8,380 bases of DNA, taken from Blautia sp. GTDB lineage: Bacteria > Bacillota > Clostridia > Lachnospirales > Lachnospiraceae. How positions within the stretch are numbered: the first letter of the stretch is position 1; every line of letters starts with the position of its first letter. The notes under the pieces are model-generated. The model had not been told where the DNA came from, made no database searches, and worked only from the letters and a program-made list of their open reading frames with translations. Below are positions 1 through 5,978 of this stretch, one piece after another. Both the position numbers and the translations under genes were made by a program. The DNA lies in assembly GCA_017420455.1 (NCBI GenBank), contig JAFOJB010000453.1, positions 1 to 8,380 of the forward strand, written 5' to 3'.

Positions 1-261
1 CCTGCTGTCCTGAAGGTGAAAAAGCAGGGCGGTCTTGCCCAGGGCTACCACGATCTGAAATACGGCTTCTGCTTTACTTCCTCCTATATGCCGCCGATCA
101 TTCAGGAGCATATGGATCCTGATCAGGAGAACATGGTATTCATGCCGGAGTTCGGCCATCATGTGAATGAGAGAAGACTGCTGATCGTCTTAGAAAAGCG
201 CAGCATCAGCCGGCGGTTTCTGAACACAGGTTTCGCAGTCCTGCCCGGATATGAAACCTGA
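1..261 (+). CDS. C-terminal part of a DUF6379-like protein (possible C-glycoside deglycosidase beta subunit)
   Basis: The reading frame is open from the first base to a TGA at 259-261, so this is the last 86 residues of a gene that begins outside the window. A GTG at 16 has no ribosome site and is not the true start. Visible residues 10-31 contain GGLAQGYH followed by YGF and SYMPP. From memory this matches the DUF6379 signature (GGL-x2-G-x-H, a beta strand, then S-Y-[ML]-P) found in the small beta subunits (DgpB, CarC, DfgB types) of bacterial C-glycoside deglycosidases, which form a complex with a TIM-barrel alpha subunit. Remembered DUF6379 proteins end soon after SYMP; here about 55 more residues follow, so it may be a divergent or longer subfamily. 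The next genes are a TIM-barrel protein and a Gfo/Idh oxidoreductase, which supports the assignment. It is inferred from a short motif only and could be another beta-sandwich protein. Confidence 0.55.
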   Translation, partial: PAVLKVKKQGGLAQGYHDLKYGFCFTSSYMPPIIQEHMDPDQENMVFMPEFGHHVNERRLLIVLEKRSISRRFLNTGFAVLPGYET

Positions 262-412
262 TCTGGCTTCAGTCAGAGGGCTTTCCATCCTGCAGACGTG
301 GACAAAGATTGTCCTGCGGCAGGAGGGCGGACAGACGCCGAAAACAGATCCAGCCGCCAGCCGGCGGGACTGTGAACTGTAACAAAAATACGGCATAAAT
401 GAAAAGCCGGGG

Positions 413-441
413 TAGAAATATTCTTCAGATTATGATATGAT
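413..441 (+). promoter_or_regulatory. Putative sigma-A promoter of the TIM-barrel/oxidoreductase pair
   Basis: A -35-like TAGAAA (413-418, 4 of 6 consensus bases) is separated by 17 bp from TATGAT (436-441, 5 of 6). A second overlapping TATGAT lies at 431-436. The predicted transcript would start near 448 and have a leader of about 75 nt. The spacing, the AT-rich context and the position before a gene with a strong ribosome site support it. The -35 is weak, which could mean an activator is needed. Confidence 0.45.
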
Positions 442-491
442 AAAATACATAGTTGCTGATCATTTTTTAAAACCATACTTTCTGTGAACAA

Positions 492-504
492 ATATTCAGA
501 ATAT
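492..504 (+). repeat. Short perfect dyad before the ribosome site
   Basis: ATATTC-A-GAATAT is a perfect 13-bp inverted repeat ending next to the ribosome site at 505-515. The sequence AAATATTC occurs twice, at 416-423 (inside the promoter) and at 490-497 (inside this dyad). That is a layout in which a repressor could contact both copies. AT-rich palindromes of this length also occur by chance, so an operator role is only a suggestion. Confidence 0.25.
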
Positions 505-515
505 GGAGAGGGAGG
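505..515 (+). promoter_or_regulatory. Ribosome binding site deciding the start at 524
   Basis: GGAGAGGGAGG at 505-515 is followed by 8 nt and ATG at 524. An in-frame ATG at 503 overlaps this purine run and lacks its own site, so translation should begin at 524 and the seven extra codons are leader. Confidence 0.8.
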
Positions 516-523
516 AATCAAAA

Positions 524-1363
524 ATGAGTAAAAAGCTTCCGGTAGGAATTCAGGTTTACGGCCTGAGAGACCTTCTTGAAAACACACCCGGGAATTTCAG
601 GAACGTGATGCAGCAGGTGAAGAGTCTGGGGTATGATGGCGTCGAGCTTGCAGGTCTCTATGGTCTTGAGCCTGAGTTTGTAAAGGCAGTACTGGATGAG
701 GCAGGGCTTGTGCCCATCAGTGCACATGTGGCGTTTGCCGAGATGATGGAGGATCTGGATTCGATCATAGCCGCCTACAGCAAGATTGGTGTAAAATATC
801 TGGTCATGCCTTATATGGCAGAGGAATATCGTCCCGCGAATCCGGAAGGCTTCAGGGAATTTCTTCCCCTTCTGAATAAGGTCGGACAGAAGATCCACGA
901 TGCCGGAATGACCTTCCTTTATCACAACCATGATTTCGAGTTTGTCAAAATGGCGGACGGACAGTGGGGTTATGATGTAATGTTCGATTCCATTCCCCAT
1001 GATAACCTGATGTCCGAGCTGGATACCTGCTGGTGTGATGTGGCGACCGGAGATGCTCCCGGATTTATCCGCAAGTACACAGACCGTATCCCTGTAGTCC
1101 ATCTGAAGGACTATATCAAGAAGGGCGAGGTCAAGAACATGTACAAGCTCATCGGGATCGAAGAAGAGGAATCGGATGGAGATACCGGTTACTTCGGGTT
1201 CAGGCCGGTCGGCTTTGGCCAGATGGTATGGGAGGATGTTCTCAAGGCAAGCCTCGAGGCTAATGCAAACTGGGTCATCGTGGAGCAGGATGAGCACTAT
1301 GAGCTGGAGCCCATGGAGTGCGCGAGGAGAAGCCGTGAGTATCTGAAGATCCTCGGCTGGTAA
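524..1363 (+). CDS. Sugar isomerase/epimerase-like TIM-barrel protein (AP-endonuclease-2 family)
   Basis: This 279-residue protein has the length and pattern of the xylose-isomerase-like TIM-barrel family (PF01261; IolE, IolI and hydroxypyruvate-isomerase relatives). Landmarks are VQVYGLRD-like strand 1 (GIQVYGLRD, 8-16), DGVELAGL (38-45), YHNHDFEF (133-140), ELDTCW (165-170), VVHLKD (191-196) and VIVEQDE (251-257). The likely divalent-metal ligands E139, D167, H193 and E254 are all present, so an active cytoplasmic metalloenzyme is expected. The family contains isomerases, epimerases, dehydratases and the alpha subunits of C-glycoside deglycosidases, and the substrate cannot be read from sequence. 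A DUF6379-like gene upstream and a Gfo/Idh/MocA gene 79 bp downstream favour work on a 3-keto-sugar or glycoside. There is no signal peptide. It is probably co-transcribed with the next gene. Confidence 0.88.
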   Translation: MSKKLPVGIQVYGLRDLLENTPGNFRNVMQQVKSLGYDGVELAGLYGLEPEFVKAVLDEAGLVPISAHVAFAEMMEDLDSIIAAYSKIGVKYLVMPYMAEEYRPANPEGFREFLPLLNKVGQKIHDAGMTFLYHNHDFEFVKMADGQWGYDVMFDSIPHDNLMSELDTCWCDVATGDAPGFIRKYTDRIPVVHLKDYIKKGEVKNMYKLIGIEEEESDGDTGYFGFRPVGFGQMVWEDVLKASLEANANWVIVEQDEHYELEPMECARRSREYLKILGW

Positions 1364-1442
1364 AAGACCGGAAAACAGGCTGTACAGAGAAAAGCATCAT
1401 AAACACGTAAAAATACAGTATCGTACATGAAAGGAATCAGAT

Positions 1443-2723
1443 ATGAAAGAACTTAGAATCGCCATCATCGGCTGCGGTATGATCTCCCACAGACACATGA
1501 CCGTCATCAGGAACCTCAACAACCGCGGACAGAACCTGAAGGTCGTCGCTGCTGCTGAGATCGACAAAGAGAAACTTCTTGCATGGGGAAAACAGTACGG
1601 GATCGCCGAGGAAAATCGTTACACAGATTTCCGTGAAATGCTGAGGAGAGACGATATCGACGAGGTCGAGGTCTGCGTACATAACAACCTGCATACCTCT
1701 GTTTCCACCGCCGTCATGGCTGCAGGCTTCCCCTGCTATTCTGAGAAACCCATGGCTGCAAGCTATGCAGACGCGAAGATCCTTTATGACGCACAGAAGA
1801 AATATGGCCAGAAGCTGGCTGTCCAGATCAGCTCCATCTACAATCCGCAGACCCGTATCGCAAAGAAGATGATCGAGGAAGGCAAGCTGGGCAAGGTTTA
1901 TCATGCAAGAAGTGTCGGCCACAGACGTCAGGGTCGTCCGGGTTATGATATGCCCTTCTTCACCCAGGATTTCATCAGCCCCACCATCGGCGTTCATGGA
2001 CCGCTGTTTGACCTTGGCATCTATCACCTGGCACAGATGCTCTATGTACTTGGCATGCCGGAACTGGAGAGCGTATATGGTGTACAGAGCTGCGATTACT
2101 GGACCAATCCTGTGATCGACAAGCTGGTTGGCCGTATTGCTCCCGTTGAGGACCTTGGCGTAGGTATTGCCCGTTTCAAGGGCGGTCTTTCCATGGATAT
2201 CTATGAGGACTGGGCAATCCATATGGATGAGATCGGAACCAGCTTTATCGCAGGCTCCAACGGCGCCCTGAAATTCCTCGATGTAGATACCACCGGCGGC
2301 CCGCTGGCTGTTCCGGAAGGCGGAGATATCGTAGGCGGCGGCAAGCTTCAGGAGCCCAGCCTGGTATGGTTCGGTGTAGATGAAGAGGCAAGACTCTTCG
2401 AGACCAAGCTTCCGTGCGCGATCGGCGACATCACCGGTCAGCAGGAGCTTCTGATCAATCCGGAGATTGCCAAGTACAACGACAACCAGCTGCAGTGGTA
2501 CTCCTATCTGCGCGGCGATCTTACCGACGAGACCAGGATCGATTCTCCGTATATCGCAATGCAGACAGCATTCCTTTCCGAGGGTGTCGTACTCTCCAGT
2601 GAGCTGGGACGCAGCGTGACTGCCGATGAGATCAGACAGCTGTCCAAATCCATCGCGATCCGCGATCAGGAGACCGCATTCGGAACCATCCACTATGATT
2701 TCGATGAGTACAAGCCGGAATAA
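1443..2723 (+). CDS. Gfo/Idh/MocA family NAD(P)-dependent oxidoreductase
   Basis: A 426-residue cytoplasmic sugar dehydrogenase. The N-terminal Rossmann fold carries the dinucleotide loop IIGCGMIS (G10, G12, S15). The catalytic lysine motif EKP is at 101-103 (K102). The C-terminal alpha/beta domain shows HGPLFDLGIYHL (185-196), the D-x3-x-H active-site motif with D190 and H195. Family members oxidise or reduce a hydroxyl of a sugar, inositol or glycoside using NAD(P). In C-glycoside degraders (DgpA, CarA) the enzyme oxidises C3 of the glucosyl group. The start is set by AAGGA at 1431-1435, 7 nt before ATG. The 79-bp gap from the TIM-barrel gene holds no clear promoter or terminator, so one transcript is likely. 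Synonymous third positions are strongly C/G here, which suggests good expression. At 426 residues it is longer than the usual 330-390. The exact substrate is unknown. Confidence 0.92.
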   Translation: MKELRIAIIGCGMISHRHMTVIRNLNNRGQNLKVVAAAEIDKEKLLAWGKQYGIAEENRYTDFREMLRRDDIDEVEVCVHNNLHTSVSTAVMAAGFPCYSEKPMAASYADAKILYDAQKKYGQKLAVQISSIYNPQTRIAKKMIEEGKLGKVYHARSVGHRRQGRPGYDMPFFTQDFISPTIGVHGPLFDLGIYHLAQMLYVLGMPELESVYGVQSCDYWTNPVIDKLVGRIAPVEDLGVGIARFKGGLSMDIYEDWAIHMDEIGTSFIAGSNGALKFLDVDTTGGPLAVPEGGDIVGGGKLQEPSLVWFGVDEEARLFETKLPCAIGDITGQQELLINPEIAKYNDNQLQWYSYLRGDLTDETRIDSPYIAMQTAFLSEGVVLSSELGRSVTADEIRQLSKSIAIRDQETAFGTIHYDFDEYKPE

Positions 2724-2797
2724 TCCGAAGGTCTGCATGTCAGCCGGCTGAAGAACCAGCCGGAATAAGAGCTGATCAAACCGACGATATTTCTGCG

Positions 2798-2848
2798 AGG
2801 GCTGTGAGAACAGGGACTGCCGGTTCCTGTCCGCACAGCCCTTGTTTT
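2798..2848 (+). terminator. Intrinsic terminator after the oxidoreductase gene
   Basis: The outer stem AGGGCTGTG (2798-2806) pairs perfectly with CACAGCCCT (2834-2842). An inner stem ACAGG/CCTGT stacks inside it, and the T-rich tail TTGTTTT follows. It lies 75 bp after the oxidoreductase stop and before the metal-import operon, so it separates the two transcripts. The tail is interrupted by one G, so some read-through is possible. Confidence 0.75.
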
Positions 2849-3054
2849 ACTCTGAAGCGTGGTGTTCTGCCGTTTTTCAGGATTGTATGAAGAAAAATAC
2901 CTGGAAATATCCCCCCGGGAGGCTTGTGCCGGAGAAAGAGATATGGTAGGCTCCTGGTACAGAGGGATCGCGGCTGCCTGCGGGCGGGGGAGGTCCCTGA
3001 CAAGAGAAGCAGGGCGGATAGTCCGTTCTGCCCACCCGGACAGGAGGAAATGAT
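2849..3054 (+). promoter_or_regulatory. GC-rich leader of the nickel/cobalt importer operon
   Basis: About 205 nt lie between the terminator and the importer start. I see no strong sigma-A promoter; the best -10-like element is TATGAA (2886-2891) without a good -35. The distal half contains a chain of overlapping, mutually exclusive stems: CCCTG/CAGGG (2995-2999 with 3010-3014), GGGCGGA/TCTGCCC (3012-3018 with 3027-3033, one G-T pair), and GTCCG/CGGAC (3021-3025 with 3037-3041). The last abuts the AGGAGG ribosome site at 3042-3047. I looked for the B12 box and the cobalamin core GGTGAAA...CCGCNACTGT and did not find them. A NikR-like half site GTATGA (2885-2890) has no matching partner. The layout is compatible with RNA-based control, but this is inference. 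Confidence 0.35.
2943..3053 (+). CDS. Possible 36-residue leader ORF before the importer
   Basis: ATG at 2943 is preceded by GGAG (2931-2934) with 8-nt spacing. The frame stays open for 36 codons and ends in a TGA (3051-3053) one base before the importer ATG. The product begins MVGSWYRGIAAACGRG and is rich in arginine (nine residues). GC-rich sequence readily yields open frames and no family is recognised, so this may be chance. If translated, it would move ribosomes across the hairpins that flank the next ribosome site. Confidence 0.15.
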   Translation: MVGSWYRGIAAACGRGRSLTREAGRIVRSAHPDRRK

Positions 3055-4065
3055 ATGCATATGGCAGATGCCCTGGTTTCGCCCGCAGTGGCCGGAACCT
3101 TGTATGCCTGCAGTGCAGCTGCGGCAGGATATTCCATCTATAAAGTAAAACAGGAGGACGATCCGAAAAAGATCCCGGTCATGGGAGTGATGGGAGCGTT
3201 CGTCTTTGCAGCGCAGATGATCAACTTTACCATTCCCGGCACCGGGTCCTCCGGACATCTCTGCGGCGGTATGCTGCTTTCTGCTCTGCTGGGGCCGCAT
3301 GCAGGATTTCTGACGATGATCGGGGTCCTGCTGATCCAGTGTCTGTTTTTCGCGGACGGAGGGCTGCTGGCTCTGGGGTGCAATATATGGAATATGGCGT
3401 TCTACGGATGCTTTGTCGGCGCTCTGCTTCTCTGGCGCCCCATTGTCAGGAATGGCGCAGATAAAAAGAAGATCACCATCGCATCCATTCTCGGCTGTGT
3501 ACTGACTCTGCAGCTGGGAGCTTTCTCTGTATCGCTGGAGACTCTGGCTTCCGGCATCACGGAGCTTCCGTTCAGGGCTTTCGCTGCGACCATGCAGCCC
3601 ATTCATCTGGCCATTGGTCTGGTGGAAGGTCTGATTACTGCTGCGGTGCTCTGCTTTGTGCATGAAGCAAGGCCGGAACTTCTGTGGGGAGGAGCCGGCG
3701 CCGGAGAGAAGGAAGGGAAATTCTCCTTTACGAAGACACTGGTCATTCTGGGAATCGCGGCAGTTCTCATCGGCGGCGTTGTTTCGCAGTTTGCTTCAGG
3801 CCTTCCTGACGGCCTGGAGTGGTCCATGGGCAGGGTGGCCGGTACAGAGGAGCTGGAGGCGGCAGGCGGTATTTATGAAACGGCTGCGGATATTCAGGAA
3901 AAAACAGCGATATTGCCGGACTATGCCATAAAGGATTCGGACAGCGCGGCAGGCACTACGGTTTCCGGGCTTGCAGGAGCGCTGATCGTCGTGGCGGTAT
4001 GTATTGGGGGAAGTTATCTCTTCCGGTTTTTCCGCAGATCCTCCAAAGGAGAAAAAGCTCTTTAG
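3055..4065 (+). CDS. nikMN: ECF nickel/cobalt importer, fused substrate-binding subunit NikMN (CbiM plus PDGLE domain)
   Basis: A 336-residue membrane protein. The start MHMADALVSP is the hallmark of CbiM/NikM, in which the free N-terminus and His2 bind the metal; H68 in GTGSSGHLCGG matches the third ligand (His67 in the solved NikM2). Hydrophobic segments run through residues 12-28, 42-60, 71-99, 102-128, 139-160 and 176-203. A linker then leads to a second part with a helix at 227-246, PDGLEW at 251-256 and a last helix at 303-325 followed by basic residues. PDGLE (PF13190) marks the NikN/CbiN-like component, so M and N are one protein here. AGGAGG at 3042-3047, 7 nt upstream, fixes the start and preserves His2. 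The ligand set suits Ni or Co; the MHMADAL form and the absence of a B12 riboswitch lean slightly to nickel. It is the first gene of the importer operon. Confidence 0.92.
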   Translation: MHMADALVSPAVAGTLYACSAAAAGYSIYKVKQEDDPKKIPVMGVMGAFVFAAQMINFTIPGTGSSGHLCGGMLLSALLGPHAGFLTMIGVLLIQCLFFADGGLLALGCNIWNMAFYGCFVGALLLWRPIVRNGADKKKITIASILGCVLTLQLGAFSVSLETLASGITELPFRAFAATMQPIHLAIGLVEGLITAAVLCFVHEARPELLWGGAGAGEKEGKFSFTKTLVILGIAAVLIGGVVSQFASGLPDGLEWSMGRVAGTEELEAAGGIYETAADIQEKTAILPDYAIKDSDSAAGTTVSGLAGALIVVAVCIGGSYLFRFFRRSSKGEKAL

Positions 4066-4086
4066 ATCTGGAAACAAGGGGGAAAA

Positions 4087-4887
4087 ATGAGTAAGATCGA
4101 TCATGCCATGCACCAGCTGCACTCGCTGGAGAGCATGGCAAAAGAGGAACGGTGGATCAACAGGCTTCATCCGTCCGTGAAGCTGTTCCTGACGATTTTG
4201 TATGTTGTATTGACGGTTTCCTTTTCCAAATATCAGCTGGCAGGGCTTCTGGGTATGGTTATATACCCGGCAGCCCTTTTTATCGTTGCAGAGCTTTCAC
4301 TGAAGGACGCGCTCTGGAGACTTCGGATCGTACTTCCGCTGGTCTGCATCGTGGGGGCCGCGAATCCCTTCCTGGACCGGACAGCGGCGATGAACCTCGG
4401 CGGCATTGTTGTCTCCGGCGGCGTTCTTTCCATGCTTTCCCTGATGCTGAAGGGTGTGCTTGCGGTACTGGCTTCCTATCTTCTGATCGCAACGACTTCC
4501 ATAGAGAAGATCTGTTATGCGCTCCGGCAGGCTCATGTCCCGAAGATTCTGGTGACAGAAATTCTGCTGATCTACCGGTATATTACCGTGCTGCTTTCGG
4601 AAACGAGAAGGGTAGTGACTGCCTACAGCCTCAGAGCGCCAAAGCAGAAGGGAATCGCCTTCGCGGCCTGGGGTCCGCTTGCGGGGCAGATGCTGCTCAG
4701 GAGCATGGACCGGGCAGAGAGGGTTTACCAGAGCATGTGCCTCCGGGGCTTCAGGGGAGAATTCTGCTTCGGCGGGACCGGCGCTCCTGGAAGAACGGAC
4801 GTTCTCTGGCTGGTTTTCTGGACCGCAATGCTTCTGGTACTTCGTTTTGTGCCGGTGATGGAGATCGTTGGAGGATTGTTTGTATGA
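4087..4887 (+). CDS. cbiQ: ECF nickel/cobalt importer transmembrane coupling protein CbiQ/NikQ
   Basis: A 266-residue EcfT-type protein that transmits ATP-driven motion to the substrate-binding subunit. RLHPSVKLFLTILYVVLTVSF (26-46) is the conserved entry to the first membrane helix. Further hydrophobic segments lie at about 50-69, 80-95, 105-136 and 238-264. The two cytoplasmic coupling motifs that dock into the ATPase appear as SLRAP (181-185) and CLRGF (218-222), matching the X-R-[GA] consensus. AAGGGGG (4076-4082), 4 nt before ATG, sets the start. Only 21 bp separate it from nikMN, so they share a transcript. Length and motifs look complete. Metal choice follows from the neighbouring NikMN protein, since EcfT proteins do not select the substrate. 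Confidence 0.92.
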   Translation: MSKIDHAMHQLHSLESMAKEERWINRLHPSVKLFLTILYVVLTVSFSKYQLAGLLGMVIYPAALFIVAELSLKDALWRLRIVLPLVCIVGAANPFLDRTAAMNLGGIVVSGGVLSMLSLMLKGVLAVLASYLLIATTSIEKICYALRQAHVPKILVTEILLIYRYITVLLSETRRVVTAYSLRAPKQKGIAFAAWGPLAGQMLLRSMDRAERVYQSMCLRGFRGEFCFGGTGAPGRTDVLWLVFWTAMLLVLRFVPVMEIVGGLFV

Positions 4888-4922
4888 GTTGTCCGGAAGA
4901 GGAAATCAGGAGGAGATATTGA
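4884..4922 (+). CDS. Candidate 12-residue coupling micro-ORF between cbiQ and cbiO
   Basis: ATG at 4884 overlaps the cbiQ stop as ATGA (4884-4887). The frame MSCPEEEIRRRY ends at TGA 4920-4922, whose last A is the first base of the cbiO ATG (TGATG). It has its own strong Shine-Dalgarno, GGAGGA (4870-4875), 8 nt upstream, inside the end of cbiQ. Its last codons span the AGGAGG that serves cbiO. The likely role, if any, is translational coupling: ribosomes ending cbiQ restart here and open the cbiO start. Short length means a chance frame cannot be excluded. Confidence 0.35.
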   Translation: MSCPEEEIRRRY

Positions 4923-5842
4923 TGCGCGGTGACAAGATGATAGAAGTGAACCACCTGAGCTTTGCGTATGATCCGGCGGAGCCGGTTCTTTCGGATATCT
5001 GTTTTCAGGCAGGCAGGGGGGAGACCATCGGCCTGATCGGAGCGAATGGAGCCGGCAAGTCCACGTTTCTGCGGATGCTGGTTGGGCTGGAGCTTTCTTT
5101 CGAAGGGGAAATCCTTATTGCAGGGGAGAGGCTGGAGAAGAAGAATCTGGACCAGGTCCGCTCCAGGATCGGCTACGTCTTCCAGGATTCCGACAGCCAG
5201 CTCTTCATGACGACTGTGGAGGAGGATGTGGCCTTTGCGCCGCGGAATTACGGCTTTCCGGAGGAGGAGGTCAGGCGGAGGGTGGACATGGCGCTGGAGA
5301 AGGTGCATATAGAACATCTGCGCGGCAAATCCATTTACAAGCTTTCCGGAGGCGAGAAAAAACGGGCTGCCATTGCCACGATCCTGTCCATGGATCCGGA
5401 GGTGATCCTGATGGATGAGCCCTCCGCAGCGCTGGATCCCAAAAACAGACGCAACCTGATCCACGTGATCAACGGCCTGGAGGGAACCAGGATTATCGCG
5501 AGTCATGACCTGGATTTCATCCGGGATACCTGCGAGAGGACGGTCCTGCTGAGCGAAGGGCGGATCATCTATGATGGTCCTTCCCAGAAGGTGCTGCAGG
5601 ACAGGGAGCTCCTGGAAGCCCACAACCTGGAGCTTCCTCTTTCTCTGATGCACGTGATCACCCACACGCACGATGGCAGCACGCACACCCATATGTTTGT
5701 ACATGAGCATGCAGCAGAGCATGGGAAGGACCACGGAACCGGCCATGGGGCAGACCACGGAACCGGGCATGAGGCAATGCACCAGGCAGACCACGGAACC
5801 GGGCATGAAACAGAACATGGCGCCTCGGGCATTGACGATTGA
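4922..5842 (+). CDS. cbiO: ECF nickel/cobalt importer ATPase CbiO/NikO with a histidine-ladder tail
   Basis: A 306-residue ATP-binding protein on the inner membrane face that powers NikMN-CbiQ import. The nucleotide-binding domain is complete: Walker A GANGAGKST (40-48), Q-loop Q88 in VFQDSDSQLF, signature LSGGEKKR (141-148), Walker B VILMDEP (161-167), D-loop ALD (170-172) and switch H195. AGGAGG (4908-4913), 8 nt before ATG at 4922, sets the start; upstream in-frame TTG codons are less likely. A normal CbiO ends near residue 240-275. This one ends in 16 histidines between 244 and 299. From H263 to H299 they occur at every fourth position without a break (263, 267, 271, 275, 279, 283, 287, 291, 295, 299), mostly as DHGTGH-type units. 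Ni2+ or Co2+ binding for storage, sensing or feeding the importer is an inference from this composition. It is the last gene of the operon. Confidence 0.93.
   Translation: MRGDKMIEVNHLSFAYDPAEPVLSDICFQAGRGETIGLIGANGAGKSTFLRMLVGLELSFEGEILIAGERLEKKNLDQVRSRIGYVFQDSDSQLFMTTVEEDVAFAPRNYGFPEEEVRRRVDMALEKVHIEHLRGKSIYKLSGGEKKRAAIATILSMDPEVILMDEPSAALDPKNRRNLIHVINGLEGTRIIASHDLDFIRDTCERTVLLSEGRIIYDGPSQKVLQDRELLEAHNLELPLSLMHVITHTHDGSTHTHMFVHEHAAEHGKDHGTGHGADHGTGHEAMHQADHGTGHETEHGASGIDD
5729..5807 (+). repeat. Three copies of a 19-bp repeat coding the histidine tail
   Basis: GACCACGGAACCGGGCATG occurs at 5753-5771 and 5789-5807, and with one change (GGCC for GGGC) at 5729-5747. The copies start 24 and 36 bp apart, both multiples of 12, so each change in copy number or spacing keeps the reading frame and the four-residue histidine step. 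Near-identity at third codon positions shows recent DNA duplication rather than only protein-level selection. Slippage could make tail length vary between strains. Confidence 0.85.
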
Positions 5843-5978
5843 AGACAACGCAGCCCGGGCGGATATAGACGAGCCAGATGGAAAGGTTCTTTATGCACAG
5901 TTCCTTGACAGTATCCGCGGAGCTCAGGATAAACCGCACTGGGACAGGCTTCATGAAGATGATACTGCCGGCGGGAAT

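Larger units (their letters stand above)
262..523 (+). other. Intergenic region with hairpins and promoter
   Basis: No convincing gene lies here. Two stem-loops stand in the first half. At 289-323, CCTGC pairs with GCAGG around an inner perfect stem GGACAA-AGA-TTGTCC (300-314). At 354-367, CCGCC-AGCC-GGCGG forms a tight GC hairpin. Neither is followed by a T run, so neither is a textbook intrinsic terminator, although they may slow or end transcription of the upstream gene. The second half is AT-rich and carries the promoter, a short dyad and the ribosome site of the next gene. Confidence 0.5.

Noticed and set aside
518..1297. 259-codon open frame on the - strand opposite the TIM-barrel gene
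   Set aside because: No ribosome site or known motif; a shadow of a well-supported gene.
1437..2738. 433-codon open frame on the - strand opposite the oxidoreductase
   Set aside because: The + strand product has intact Gfo/Idh/MocA motifs and a proper ribosome site; the reverse frame has neither.
2885..2912. NikR operator (GTATGA-N16-TCATAC)
   Set aside because: Only the left half matches; the position of the right half reads ATATCC.
2849..3054. Cobalamin riboswitch before the importer
   Set aside because: The B12 box and the conserved core around ACTGT were not found on reading the leader.
2776..3663. 295-codon - strand frame across the importer leader and start of nikMN
   Set aside because: It is rich in Ser, Arg and Gln, runs through a terminator and is antisense to a clear membrane protein.
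4152..4922. 256-codon + frame overlapping cbiQ
   Set aside because: CbiQ in the other frame has coupling motifs and membrane helices. Only the last 12 codons of this frame, from ATG 4884, have a plausible ribosome site and are listed separately.
5729..5807. CRISPR-like short repeats
   Set aside because: The repeats are coding, in frame with the histidine tail, and spacers are only 5 and 17 bp.
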